A stretch of DNA of 33,444 nt, taken from Flammeovirgaceae bacterium UBA5008. Its GTDB lineage: Bacteria; Bacteroidota; Bacteroidia; Cytophagales; Cyclobacteriaceae. Made by a program: the position numbers and the translations under genes. Shown here in pieces: positions 23,851-32,303 of the stretch. The notes beneath the pieces were generated by a model. The model was not told where the DNA came from and made no database searches. It saw nothing but the letters and a program-made list of their open reading frames with translations. The DNA is taken from assembly GCA_002398365.1 (NCBI GenBank), contig DGYK01000008.1, positions 69,199 to 102,642 on the forward strand. Reading direction: 5' to 3'. Each line of letters begins with the position of its first letter. Position 1 is the first letter of the stretch.

Positions 23851-23914
23851 GACTTGAGATGTGAGATTGGAGATGTGAGAAGTGTTTTTTATCAACTTGC
23901 TTCTTCTCACATCT
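23851..23914. repeat. TGAGATGTGAGA direct repeats with an inverted copy (hairpin)
   Basis: GAGATGTGAGA occurs twice with a 14-nt period (23856-23866 and 23870-23880). A perfect 12-bp reverse complement of AGATGTGAGAAG (23871-23882) lies at 23903-23914 after a 20-nt loop. This would form a strong hairpin in the E2-to-metB intergenic RNA, on either strand. No U-tract follows it on the minus strand, so it is not a typical terminator. Repeats of TGAGA-type units look like a dispersed intergenic repeat family of the genome. Confidence 0.55.
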
Positions 23915-23923
23915 TGTTTAAAC

Positions 23924-25198
23924 TTAAATGCTCTTGTTGATGTCGAATTTTTCGAGGTAATCGGCTACTCTGCGTACAAAACTTCCGCCCAGTGCGCCAT
24001 CTACCACGCGGTGATCGTACGAGTGCGACAAAAACATTTTGTGACGCACAGCAATCGCATCGCCATATGGTGTTTCGATCACAGCTGGTTTTTTCTGCAC
24101 AGCCCCCAGAGCTAAAATCGCTACCTGAGGTTGCATGATGATAGGCGTGCCCATCACGTTACCAAATGAACCGACATTCGAAACAGTGAAAGTACCGCCA
24201 GCCAATTCATCCGGCTTCAATTTGTTTTCGCGTGCGCGCTTCGCTAAGTCGTTGACGGCTTTCGCCAAACCGCTGATATTATATTGGTCTGCATTTTTAA
24301 TAACCGGCACAATCAGGTTGCCGGTAGGCAGCGCTACGGCCATACCAATGTTGATGTCTTTCTTTTTAATGATGCGATCGCCATCTACCTGCACGTTGAT
24401 CATCGGGAAATCTTTGATGGCCATCATCACAGCTTCAATGAAAATGGGAGTGAAGGTGAGCGAGTCGCCTTCTCTTTTTTGATAGTCGTTCTTCCACTTG
24501 TTTCGCCAGAATACGATGTTAGTTACGTCCGCCTCCACAAACGAAGTAACGTGTGGAGAAATGCGTTTGCTATCTACCATGCGCTCGGCAATCATCTTGC
24601 GCATGCGATCCATCTGAATGATTTCATCGCCACCGCTGATGGATGCCGGAACTAAAGGAGCAGAAGCAGTTCGCGGTGTGCTGGCAATGGTTTGGCCCAG
24701 TTTGCGTTGCTGCACATAGTCCAGCATATCTTTTTTGGTCACACGGCCATCGGCACCAGTGCCTGAGATACTTTCTAATTCAGCCAATGCAATTTGTTCT
24801 TCTTTGGCAATATTCTTCACCAGTGGTGAATAGAAGCGGTTAGCATTTTTGAAATCTACAGCTTGTGCAGCATGTCCATTGCTGGCGGCTACCGCTACCG
24901 GTGCGCTGGCTACTGCGGGTGCAGGTGTAGAAGCTGCAGCCGGAGTTCCCGCTGCTACATCAGTGGTGATGATGGCAATGGGTTTTCCCACTTTCACTAC
25001 GTCACCCTCTTTTGCCAATAGTTCTTTTAAAACACCGGCATAGATAGAAGGTACTTCGGTGTCCACCTTATCGGTTGCTACTTCCAACACACTTTCGTCC
25101 TGCTCAATCTTGTCACCCGGTTTTTTCAACCATTTCAAGATGGTAGCCTCCATGATGCTTTCGCCCATTTTGGGCATGATCAGTTCTACTTGTGCCAT
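23924..25198 (-). CDS. 2-oxoacid dehydrogenase E2 (dihydrolipoyl acyltransferase)
   Basis: The 424-aa protein has the complete E2 layout. A lipoyl domain (1-80) carries the target Lys44 in EVATDKVDTEV. An Ala/Pro-rich linker follows, then an E3/E1-binding domain (NRFYSPLVKNIAKEEQI to RVTKKDMLDYV), a second linker, and the trimeric catalytic domain ending SHSYDHRVVDGALGG with catalytic His396 and Asp400. It transfers the acyl group from lipoamide to CoA. The linker and the MPKMGESIMEATI start suit branched-chain or 2-oxoglutarate complexes (SucB/BkdB-like); no E1 or E3 gene is adjacent, so the substrate is undecided. A TAACTTTG box at 25228-25221 lies 22 nt before the ATG. Confidence 0.93.
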   Translation of the reverse strand: MAQVELIMPKMGESIMEATILKWLKKPGDKIEQDESVLEVATDKVDTEVPSIYAGVLKELLAKEGDVVKVGKPIAIITTDVAAGTPAAASTPAPAVASAPVAVAASNGHAAQAVDFKNANRFYSPLVKNIAKEEQIALAELESISGTGADGRVTKKDMLDYVQQRKLGQTIASTPRTASAPLVPASISGGDEIIQMDRMRKMIAERMVDSKRISPHVTSFVEADVTNIVFWRNKWKNDYQKREGDSLTFTPIFIEAVMMAIKDFPMINVQVDGDRIIKKKDINIGMAVALPTGNLIVPVIKNADQYNISGLAKAVNDLAKRARENKLKPDELAGGTFTVSNVGSFGNVMGTPIIMQPQVAILALGAVQKKPAVIETPYGDAIAVRHKMFLSHSYDHRVVDGALGGSFVRRVADYLEKFDINKSI

Positions 25199-25220
25199 AT
25201 GCGGAAGTCGTTTAAAGTTC

Positions 25221-25228
25221 CAAAGTTA
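25221..25228 (-). promoter_or_regulatory. Candidate -7 box of the E2 gene
   Basis: Read on the minus strand this is TAACTTTG, a match to TAnnTTTG, giving a leader of about 15-18 nt before the ATG at 25198. No convincing -33 TTTG was found. A small palindrome, GATTG-AAAT-CAATC (25253-25266), lies just upstream. Confidence 0.38.
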
Positions 25229-25369
25229 CTACTTTTATAGAGCGATGCTAACGATTGAAATCAATCAGAATTTGATTTTGAGTTTGCATCACCGCACAAA
25301 ATTTATTTTCTCCGAATCACTCATTTTACCTTTTTCATAGGCCTGTTTTTCCTGCCTCTGATTCGAGAA

Positions 25370-26617
25370 TTATTTCGGTAAGCTGAGTCGTATCAAATTT
25401 AACACCGCCATTGACGCCATCCGAATGTTGAGCATCCGATCTTGCGAAAGCTGCAATTTTTTGGTGACCGTCTGGTGTTTATCCGAGTAAGCAATCCACA
25501 CCAAGCCCACCGGTTTTTCGGGCGTAGCACCGCCCGGACCTGCAATACCACTGGTTGCTACACCAATGTCGGTATTGAATTTAGCACGAACGATATTGGC
25601 CATTTCGATGATGGTAGGTTCACTCACCGCTCCGTGCTTTTCCAGAATTTCCGGCTTTACACCCAACTGACGCATTTTAACTTCATACGCATACGGCACC
25701 ATGCTTCCCAGAAAATAGTCGGAGCAACCGGCTACGGAAGTAATCAAGTGAGTCAGATAACCTCCCGTACAGCTTTCCGCCATTGAGATGGTGAGCTTTC
25801 GATCGCGCAGCATTTTACCGATAGCTACTTCGATGGGCTCATCGCCATAGCCATAGATATATTCTCCTGCCAAGGGTTTTAACTTCTCGGTGAGATCATC
25901 CATCTCTGCTTCCAATGTGGAAGAAGAAGAACTGAATCCTGTCAACCGAAGTTTTACTTCGCCCAGGCTGGGAAGATACGCCAGTTTGATATGAGGTGGC
26001 AACGCTTTTTCCCACGTGGCAATTTTATCGGCCAGAAAAGATTCGCCAATGCCAATGGTGCGAATGACTTTGTGATAGATGTGGGGCGTTTGAAACGTTT
26101 CTTTCAGTTTGGGGATGACGCGCTCGGTCATCATTTTCTTCATTTCGTGTGGCACGCCCGGCATCGACATAAATACTTTACCATTTTTTTCGAACCACAT
26201 ACCCGGTGCGGTGCCAATCGGGTTGGTAATTTTGGTGCAGCATACCGGCAGCGCAGCTTGTTGCTTATTCAACTCCGTCATTTCACGGCCACGGCTTTTG
26301 AAGAAGGCTGTTACTTCGGCCAGCGCTTCTTCGTGCATCTGCAATTCGCAGTTAAAATATTTTGCAAGAAGAGGCTTGGTCAAATCATCGCTGGTGGGGC
26401 CGAGGCCTCCGGTAATCAGCACGATGTCGGCACGTTTTTCCGCTTCCGCGAAAGCGGTGAGAATTTCGTCTTCCTGATCGCCCACGGTAGTTTTACGAAT
26501 GACTTTGATCCCCACTTTGTCGAGTTCCACACTCATCCATTGTGAGTTGGTATCGACAATTTGTCCGTACAGAATTTCATCTCCAATCGTAAGCAGTTCA
26601 GCAAGAATTTTCTTCAT
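25370..26617 (-). CDS. cinA: CinA-family protein (competence/damage-inducible; nicotinamide-nucleotide amidase type)
   Basis: The 415-aa protein has both CinA domains. The N-terminal MoaB/MogA-like domain shows LTIGDEILYGQIVDTNS (9-25), ITGGLGPTSDDLT (68-80) and SMPGVPHEMK (151-160). The C-terminal domain shows SMAESCTGGYLT (278-289) and SGIAGPGGATPEKPVG (356-371), typical of the deamidase that converts NMN to nicotinic acid mononucleotide. The protein may thus act in pyridine-nucleotide recycling (PncC-like) and carry an ADP-ribose-type pyrophosphatase half. The ATG is 6 nt after the stop of the channel-like gene, so the two are probably one transcript. A long antisense frame inside it is a coding shadow. 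Confidence 0.95.
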   Translation of the reverse strand: MKKILAELLTIGDEILYGQIVDTNSQWMSVELDKVGIKVIRKTTVGDQEDEILTAFAEAEKRADIVLITGGLGPTSDDLTKPLLAKYFNCELQMHEEALAEVTAFFKSRGREMTELNKQQAALPVCCTKITNPIGTAPGMWFEKNGKVFMSMPGVPHEMKKMMTERVIPKLKETFQTPHIYHKVIRTIGIGESFLADKIATWEKALPPHIKLAYLPSLGEVKLRLTGFSSSSSTLEAEMDDLTEKLKPLAGEYIYGYGDEPIEVAIGKMLRDRKLTISMAESCTGGYLTHLITSVAGCSDYFLGSMVPYAYEVKMRQLGVKPEILEKHGAVSEPTIIEMANIVRAKFNTDIGVATSGIAGPGGATPEKPVGLVWIAYSDKHQTVTKKLQLSQDRMLNIRMASMAVLNLIRLSLPK

Positions 26618-26623
26618 GATCTA

Positions 26624-27571
26624 TTAATTAAAAACAGCAGTTCCAACAAAAATCAGATTGGCTAACAGATAGGTGAATAATATCGTTCGCGAACCGATTC
26701 GATTTACGCGCATACATTTTTCTTTTTTACCGGAATCGTGCAAACGCAAACAAATAGCCGAAACTAACAAGATGCTGAAGATGGCAAAGAAAGTAAGTGT
26801 ATGGAGAGTATCGACCAATGTAAATGTGGAGGATTCGGGTAAGAGTGAATCGATGATGTACTTGTTACCGACTGCGGCAAACAATCCACCCACCGGCAAT
26901 CCAAAACGAGGATCATGTTCCCACGGCTTAGGCGCAAAGCTGATCATCGCAATCAGAAAGGCGATATACATGCCCAGGAATATTTTCATAAACAAGCCCA
27001 GTGCATCACGCTGTAAATCCATTTCAATTAAAAAAGAAGAGAATGTTTGTGGATTGCGGCCGGGGCGCGAGTCGCCAAAGCCGGTTTGATAGTCATTTGT
27101 TCCTACGGATACTTTGAAGTTGCGGATATTCCATCCATCGATGGCCTCGGTAGGGCTAAACCTGCTTCCGGCTTCATCGGCTTTAAACACCATACTCGTA
27201 ACATCGTATTGCGTATTTTCAATTTGCATGCTTAAATGTTGTTGATCAAAAGGAAAATCCTGCACATTCCATTTTTCCTTCATGGTAGCTTTCATCTTCA
27301 TCATCACCCAGGCTTTCCCATCAATGCTGTCGGCAATGGGAGGCGATTGTTCGTAACCCTTGGCGGTGGGCATATCCAATTGCGTAGCGAAATCATATTT
27401 TGGGTTGTTGTAGATAAACCAGAGCCAGAATCGGGCGGTGTACTCTTTATCATGAAAATTGATGTCGTGCACGCTCAACACATAGGCACCTACTTTGACG
27501 GTGTCGATTTGGCCGAACGTGGGAACGGCCGCGAAAATCACACAGGCACAGAGCAATGAACGGAATGACAT
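26624..27571 (-). CDS. Pentameric ligand-gated ion channel-like protein
   Basis: The 315-aa protein has a signal peptide (ends about residue 20) and an extracellular beta domain with strands typical of Cys-loop-receptor relatives: VKVGAYVLSVHDINFHDKEY, ARFWLWFIYNN, and the Pro-loop DFPFDQQHLSMQIEN (residues 105-119) without the two Cys. Four membrane segments follow: M1 191-213, M2 223-244 (DPRFGLPVGGLFAAVGNKYI), M3 251-276 and M4 296-314, with a short M3-M4 loop. This is the topology of bacterial channels such as GLIC and ELIC. The M2 differs from them and is rich in Gly and Ala, so ion conduction is not certain. It is followed by cinA after 6 nt. Confidence 0.75.
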   Translation of the reverse strand: MSFRSLLCACVIFAAVPTFGQIDTVKVGAYVLSVHDINFHDKEYTARFWLWFIYNNPKYDFATQLDMPTAKGYEQSPPIADSIDGKAWVMMKMKATMKEKWNVQDFPFDQQHLSMQIENTQYDVTSMVFKADEAGSRFSPTEAIDGWNIRNFKVSVGTNDYQTGFGDSRPGRNPQTFSSFLIEMDLQRDALGLFMKIFLGMYIAFLIAMISFAPKPWEHDPRFGLPVGGLFAAVGNKYIIDSLLPESSTFTLVDTLHTLTFFAIFSILLVSAICLRLHDSGKKEKCMRVNRIGSRTILFTYLLANLIFVGTAVFN

Positions 27572-27698
27572 GGCTTTTATATGAATTTAACCCTGCAAGA
27601 TAACCACTCGCACACTAAAACAAACAAATCCAAGCGCAAAGCGGAAAATTGGTATTCTTAGTGTAATTTTCCAGTTGGAAACCAAAACCATCATTGAT

Positions 27699-28139
27699 AT
27701 GCATAGTATTTTACTTGCTACCCACTCTGTCGTTCGTTACTTTCTTCTACTTGTTTTGATTATTGTCATTGTCCGTTCATTTTTAGGATGGATGAACCGA
27801 TCTTCTTACACCAAGATGGATGATCGGTTAAGCCTTGGCTTATTTATTCTTACACATACGCAGTTGTTGTTAGGCCTCCTCCTTTTCTTTATCAGTCCGT
27901 TAATTATTTTCAGCGGTGCTGCCATGGGCGACCGCGTAGCCCGCTACTGGTTGGTTGAGCACAACACCGGTATGATTTTGGCCATCACGCTGATTACTAT
28001 CGCGCGGATTTCTTCCAAGAAATTAAAAGAAGGTGCTTTTAGGCACAAGCGAATGTTTTCGTTGAATGCCATTGCGTTATTAATTATACTCGTGATGATC
28101 GGATTAAGCCATCGCGGATTTTTCTCCATTACATTCTAG
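27699..28139 (+). CDS. Small four-helix membrane protein, cytochrome b-like family of Bacteroidota
   Basis: The 146-aa protein has about four transmembrane helices. Conserved-looking His residues sit near helix ends (ATHSVVRYF, THTQLLLG, VEHNTGMIL, FRHKRMFS). I recall similar Bacteroidota proteins annotated as cytochrome B or as hypothetical membrane proteins. Haem binding is possible by the paired His residues but unproven. The ATG at 27699 is chosen over the in-frame TTG at 27675. It is divergent from the channel-like gene and lies 31 nt before the OmpA-family gene on the same strand. Confidence 0.72.
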   Translation: MHSILLATHSVVRYFLLLVLIIVIVRSFLGWMNRSSYTKMDDRLSLGLFILTHTQLLLGLLLFFISPLIIFSGAAMGDRVARYWLVEHNTGMILAITLITIARISSKKLKEGAFRHKRMFSLNAIALLIILVMIGLSHRGFFSITF

Positions 28140-28170
28140 GCTGGTCTTTCACGCTAAACTCCCTTTACCC

Positions 28171-29934
28171 ATGAAAGCTCCATTATTGTTAATCCTCGTT
28201 CTGTTAACAACATACGTTTTTGCGCAGGAAATCAGTCCGCGCTATGAGTTGGTCAAGATGAACGACAATGTGAATACACGTTACAATGAAGTTTCACCGG
28301 TTATTTCTCCCGATGGCAAAAGCCTCTACTACTTTGTAGCCAACCATCCCGAAAATACCTATGGGAAAGAAGGTAGTCAGGATATCTGGATTTCAACATT
28401 AGACGATAAGGGCCAGTGGACGAAGGCAACGCATGCCGGATCGCCTCTCAATCAAAATCGATTTAATCAGGTGTTTAGTTTTTTACCCGATGGCTCCATT
28501 TTTATACGTGGTGGTCGCTCTAAGAACTCCAAAGGTTTTTCGATGGTGAGCCCAGGAGGAAATTTTACGGAATTGGTGGTGACTGATTTTGAGAAGATGG
28601 ACAAAGGTGTTTTCAATGGTGCTACTATCTCTGCGGATGGAAAGCAGATCATTATGTATTTTGCCGAGAAGGAAAAAGATAAATTCAGTGATTTGTATTT
28701 GTCCACCAAACAACCGGATGGTCATTATTCGCGCCCGGTTAAGTTAAAGATCAGCTCCATTGCCGATGACTACGCGCCTTTTCTCGCGCCTGATCAAAAG
28801 ACACTTTATTTCGCCAGCAATCGGTTTGTGAAAGAACGGGTAGGTGGCAGCGACATTTATAAAACCACACGCTTGGATGAAAGCTGGACCAATTGGTCGG
28901 ATCCCGTGAATCTGGGCCACGCCATCAACACGCCTTCTGAGGATGCGTACTTTTCCATTGATGTGCATGGTAATATTTTCACGGCACGTGCCGGTAACGT
29001 AACAGACGGAGGAAATTTCGATTTGCTCATTCTTAAACCCAGAAATATCAAGATCACTTTAGTAGGAAATGTATTCAACCAAAAAACACAACAGCCTTTA
29101 GTGGCTGCACTGGAAGTGAAAATGAAAGATCAGAAGCCGGTCAATTTAAAATCGGCTGCCACAGGGAAATTTGAAACCCGTATTCCCGAAGTTCCGGGTT
29201 ACACCATTACGGCAGCCTCCAATGGATTTTTACCTTTTGTGCAAGATTATAAAGTGCCGGCCAAGTTAGTACGCGATACCACCTTACGCGTAGATATCGG
29301 ACTGATGCCGATCGCCAAGCAACTGGCGCTGGCAGGCGATGTGGTGGACAAGAAAACAAACAATCCGGTTGCGAATGCACGCATCAATATCGTTTCTAAA
29401 TCGGATCGCACGATAGAATACAAACTGAACAGTGCGGATGGTAAATATGCACAAGATATTCCGGGCCTGGGTTGGTATGTATATTCCGTTTCAGCCGAAG
29501 GGTATCTCAACGCCACTGACAGTGTGCAGGCCGAGAATCCGGATATCACTCCGCTGGTGAAAAACATTTTTCTGACACCCATCGAAGTGGGCATTACGGT
29601 GCGGTTGAAAAATATCTATTTCGATTTTGACAAGACCACTCTTAAGCCGGAATCATTTGTAGAGTTAAATAAAGTGGTCGATTTCTTAAAGCAGAATCCG
29701 AAAGTATCCATTGAAATTGCCGGACATACCGATAGCAAAGGATCCGACACCTACAACGCGAACCTCTCGCAAGGTCGCTCCCAGTCTGTGGTCGATTATC
29801 TGGCCAGTCAGGGTATTGATGCTTCACGCTTGCAGGCCCATGGCTATGGCGAATCGAAGCCGATTGACAGCAACGAAACGGAAGAAGGGCGCGCCAACAA
29901 CCGCAGAGTGGAGTTCACCGTGTTGAAGATGTAG
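28171..29934 (+). CDS. OmpA-family envelope protein with PD40 propeller and carboxypeptidase-regulatory-like domains
   Basis: The 587-aa protein has a signal peptide (MKAPLLLILVLLTTYVFAQ). A PD40/WD40-like propeller covers about 40-290 (VSPVISPDGKSLYYFVANHP, APFLAPDQKTLYFASNRF). Two carboxypeptidase-regulatory-like beta domains follow (about 290-375 and 380-470: VVDKKTNNPVANARINIVSK). The C-terminal OmpA domain (about 480-587: IYFDFDKTTLKPES, IAGHTDSKGSDTYNANLSQGRS, RANNRRVEFTVL) should bind peptidoglycan. This order resembles the T9SS-associated PorE protein without its TPR part, but many Bacteroidota have paralogues, so a role in secretion is only a suggestion. It is likely co-transcribed with the preceding gene. 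Confidence 0.9.
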   Translation: MKAPLLLILVLLTTYVFAQEISPRYELVKMNDNVNTRYNEVSPVISPDGKSLYYFVANHPENTYGKEGSQDIWISTLDDKGQWTKATHAGSPLNQNRFNQVFSFLPDGSIFIRGGRSKNSKGFSMVSPGGNFTELVVTDFEKMDKGVFNGATISADGKQIIMYFAEKEKDKFSDLYLSTKQPDGHYSRPVKLKISSIADDYAPFLAPDQKTLYFASNRFVKERVGGSDIYKTTRLDESWTNWSDPVNLGHAINTPSEDAYFSIDVHGNIFTARAGNVTDGGNFDLLILKPRNIKITLVGNVFNQKTQQPLVAALEVKMKDQKPVNLKSAATGKFETRIPEVPGYTITAASNGFLPFVQDYKVPAKLVRDTTLRVDIGLMPIAKQLALAGDVVDKKTNNPVANARINIVSKSDRTIEYKLNSADGKYAQDIPGLGWYVYSVSAEGYLNATDSVQAENPDITPLVKNIFLTPIEVGITVRLKNIYFDFDKTTLKPESFVELNKVVDFLKQNPKVSIEIAGHTDSKGSDTYNANLSQGRSQSVVDYLASQGIDASRLQAHGYGESKPIDSNETEEGRANNRRVEFTVLKM

Positions 29935-29964
29935 TACCATCAACGCGTAAGTGTTGTTTTTTTT

Positions 29965-29989
29965 CTTCGTGTCTTTGAGCCTTTGTGGC
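29965..29989. repeat. Degenerate intergenic repeat of the cttcgtgtctttg type
   Basis: The 25-nt stretch reads CTTCGTGTCTTTG followed by AGCCTTTGTGGC. From memory, near-identical GTGTCTTTGTGCCTTTGTGG sequences are scattered between genes in many Bacteroidota genomes. It lies downstream of the OmpA gene and 26 nt before the amidohydrolase ATG, where the TTTG units might also serve as promoter elements. Confidence 0.35.
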
Positions 29990-30015
29990 GATAAAAAATA
30001 TAAAAATTAAAACCT

Positions 30016-32007
30016 ATGAAGAAATTCTTAGCACTTGCGCTATTCAGCGTGTCGTTCGCTCTATGCGCGCAAGATACCATACGCTACTCCGTGCTGTCTG
30101 CCGGCAAAACCAGCGGCCAGCAATGGATCGTACAAAATGCACCAAACTCCTACACACTCTTCTATGAATTCAATGATCGGGGTCGCGGCCCGGGACTGAG
30201 CGTCCATTTAAAAACCGATGACAAAGGCATTCCGGTTTATCGGTTAGTAACCGGCTTTGATTACTACAAAGCATCTGTTCATGAATTGTATGAAGTGACG
30301 AACGGAGAGGCGCGTTGGAAAAGCGCTACGGAAAATGGTGCGAAACAGATTACCGCTCCGTCCCTTTACTCACCCATCAACAGCACTCCGGCCGAAATAG
30401 AGTGGATGTTGCAAGCCGCGCTGCAACAAAAAAATCATCAGATCGAAACGTTGCCTTCGGGTTTTTTGCAAGTCAAGCATATTAAAAATCATACCGCCAC
30501 CATCAATGGATTCAGCGAAGAGTTGGAATTGTATTCATTCGTAGGAGCAGGCGGACCGCCCTCACACGCGTGGTTTACACCGAAGAAAAAATTCTTTGCA
30601 GCCGTCAGTGGCTGGGGAGGTGTGATCCTAAAAGGATATGAGAACACAGTTGCCGAACTATATGAAGCACAGAAGCGAGCCGAGCATGATTATTTTGAAC
30701 TGCAGGCCGATCAGTTGGTGGAAGTAAGTGATCAGCCGGTAGCTTTTAAGAATGTCACGGTATTTAATTCCCTTACGGGGAAATACGTCAAAGGTCAGAC
30801 CGTGATAGTGGAAAAAGGATTGATACGAGAAGTAGGTAAAGCATCAAAAGTTAAAATAGAAAGCACGTACAAAGTGATTGATGGCACAGGCAAAGTGTTG
30901 ATGCCCGGTTTGTGGGATAACCATGCGCATTACAGTCCGGAGCAGGGATTGTATCATTTAGCCGGAGGGGTTACCAATATCAAAGATTTGGGCAACTCGT
31001 TGGATTTGCCCGATACGAAAAAGCAAATTGATAAAGGTGAGTTGTTAGGGCCGGAGATTTCGATTATGTCGGGCTTTATTGACTTTGCCGGACCGTTTGC
31101 CGGACCGACCGGAAAAATTGTGAAAACGCTGGAGGAAGGTTTGGAGGCTGTGGACTACTATGCCGACCGTGGCTATCAGCAGGTAAAATTGTATAGCTCT
31201 ATACCGGTAGACTGGGTTAAGCCCTTGGCCGCCAAAATTCATGCACGTGGTATGAAAGTATGCGGGCACATCCCTTCATTCATGACTGCCACACGCGCAG
31301 TAAATGATGGCTACGACCAGATCATTCACATGAATATGGTGATGTTAAATTTTTTGGGCGATACACTCGACACACGTTCGATGGGTCGATTTATAAAAGT
31401 GGGGGAGCGCTCGAAAGACATTGATTTGAAATCGGCCAATGCCAGGCAGTTTATCCAGTTACTGAAGTCGAAGAATATTGTAGTCGATCCTACGATGGCA
31501 ATTTTCGAAAGCATGTTTGCGAATGACGAGGGCAAACTGGCCAATGGTTACGAAAGCATTGTCAATCAGTTTCCGGCCGAGTTTAAGCGAAGTTTGTACG
31601 CAGGCGGTTTACCCACCCGCAAGGGTAAAGAAACCACCTACCGTCAATCGTACGACAACATGTTGAAGATGTTGAAGCTTTTGTATGTCAATAAGATCAC
31701 CTTTGTCCCCGGCACGGATGACTTTCCCGGCTTTGCGTTGCATCGTGAGTTAGAGTTGTATGCGAAGGCTGGTGTTCCGAATGCCCACATCTTGAAATCG
31801 GCCACGTTGATATCCGCGCAAGTGGCAGGCAAAGAAAAAGAGTTGGGTTCGGTGGAGGCTGGCAAGCGAGCCAATCTGATTTTGGTGGATGGCGATCCGT
31901 TAAAGAACATCAGCGACATCCGCAAAGTAGAGTTGGTGATGAAAGCCGGAAACCTGTATCACCCCAAAGCTTTGTATCAATCGTATGGTTTTGGTTATTG
32001 GAAGTAA
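30016..32007 (+). CDS. Exported amidohydrolase-superfamily metal-dependent hydrolase
   Basis: The 663-aa protein has a signal peptide (MKKFLALALFSVSFALCAQ). An N-terminal region of about 230 residues is non-catalytic. The amidohydrolase domain follows with all metal-site residues visible: His303 and His305 in DNHAHYS, Lys391 in QQVKLYSS (the bridging carbamylated Lys), His418 in CGHIPSF, His438 in IIHMNMV and Asp568 in PGTDDFPGF. The closing ELGSVEAGKRANLILVDGDPL is the usual end of imidazolonepropionase-like enzymes. It hydrolyses an amide, peptide or related bond in the periplasm; the substrate is unknown. It is read after the OmpA gene with an 81-nt gap. Confidence 0.9.
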   Translation: MKKFLALALFSVSFALCAQDTIRYSVLSAGKTSGQQWIVQNAPNSYTLFYEFNDRGRGPGLSVHLKTDDKGIPVYRLVTGFDYYKASVHELYEVTNGEARWKSATENGAKQITAPSLYSPINSTPAEIEWMLQAALQQKNHQIETLPSGFLQVKHIKNHTATINGFSEELELYSFVGAGGPPSHAWFTPKKKFFAAVSGWGGVILKGYENTVAELYEAQKRAEHDYFELQADQLVEVSDQPVAFKNVTVFNSLTGKYVKGQTVIVEKGLIREVGKASKVKIESTYKVIDGTGKVLMPGLWDNHAHYSPEQGLYHLAGGVTNIKDLGNSLDLPDTKKQIDKGELLGPEISIMSGFIDFAGPFAGPTGKIVKTLEEGLEAVDYYADRGYQQVKLYSSIPVDWVKPLAAKIHARGMKVCGHIPSFMTATRAVNDGYDQIIHMNMVMLNFLGDTLDTRSMGRFIKVGERSKDIDLKSANARQFIQLLKSKNIVVDPTMAIFESMFANDEGKLANGYESIVNQFPAEFKRSLYAGGLPTRKGKETTYRQSYDNMLKMLKLLYVNKITFVPGTDDFPGFALHRELELYAKAGVPNAHILKSATLISAQVAGKEKELGSVEAGKRANLILVDGDPLKNISDIRKVELVMKAGNLYHPKALYQSYGFGYWK

Positions 32008-32010
32008 TGT

Positions 32011-32026
32011 AGGTGTCTTGACACCT
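32011..32026. repeat. 7-bp hairpin after the amidohydrolase gene
   Basis: AGGTGTC (32011-32017), TT, GACACCT (32020-32026), 3 nt after the stop of the amidohydrolase gene and before the stop of the convergent DUF2007 gene. There is no T run after it on either strand, so it may be a REP-like hairpin rather than a classical terminator. Confidence 0.45.
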
Positions 32027-32042
32027 CTGATGTGTCTGTCGC

Positions 32043-32273
32043 CTAAAGATTTTCTTCCTCTAAAATCTTCTTGACTTCGGTGGCATCTTTTTCAAAGATG
32101 TGGAGGCGCACTCCCGGAAACAGATCATTTTTTAGTGGATACAAGCCCGTAAAATTCTCCTCGGTCAGAAAGCACGGGATGCCGTATGCATCCAGTTTCG
32201 TTTTGGCAATATTGGCGGCAATGACGTTGTCAAAGGCGGTGTAGATGATGATTTTTTCGGGTTCGGGCATCAT
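32043..32273 (-). CDS. DUF2007 family protein (putative PII-like signal-transducing protein)
   Basis: The 76-aa product has the DUF2007 pattern: EKIIIYTAFDNVIAANIAKTKLDAYGIPCFLTEEN, then a PGVRLHIFEKDATEVKKIL end. The family has a ferredoxin-like fold of the GlnB type and is often fused to zinc ribbons elsewhere; here it stands alone. The function is unknown. The start is ATG 32273 or the adjacent ATG 32270; the TTG at 32303 adds an unconserved tail. It converges with the amidohydrolase gene. Confidence 0.85.
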   Translation of the reverse strand: MMPEPEKIIIYTAFDNVIAANIAKTKLDAYGIPCFLTEENFTGLYPLKNDLFPGVRLHIFEKDATEVKKILEEENL

Positions 32274-32303
32274 GTAAATATTAAGTTGTGAAAGCAAACT
32301 CAA

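Noticed and set aside
23851..23914. Repeats as a CRISPR array
   Set aside because: Only two short direct copies with 3-nt spacing and no spacers or cas genes.
25991..26545. A 184-codon frame antisense to cinA
   Set aside because: It lies wholly inside cinA, whose domains are certain, and its His/Phe/Arg-rich product is typical of a shadow frame.
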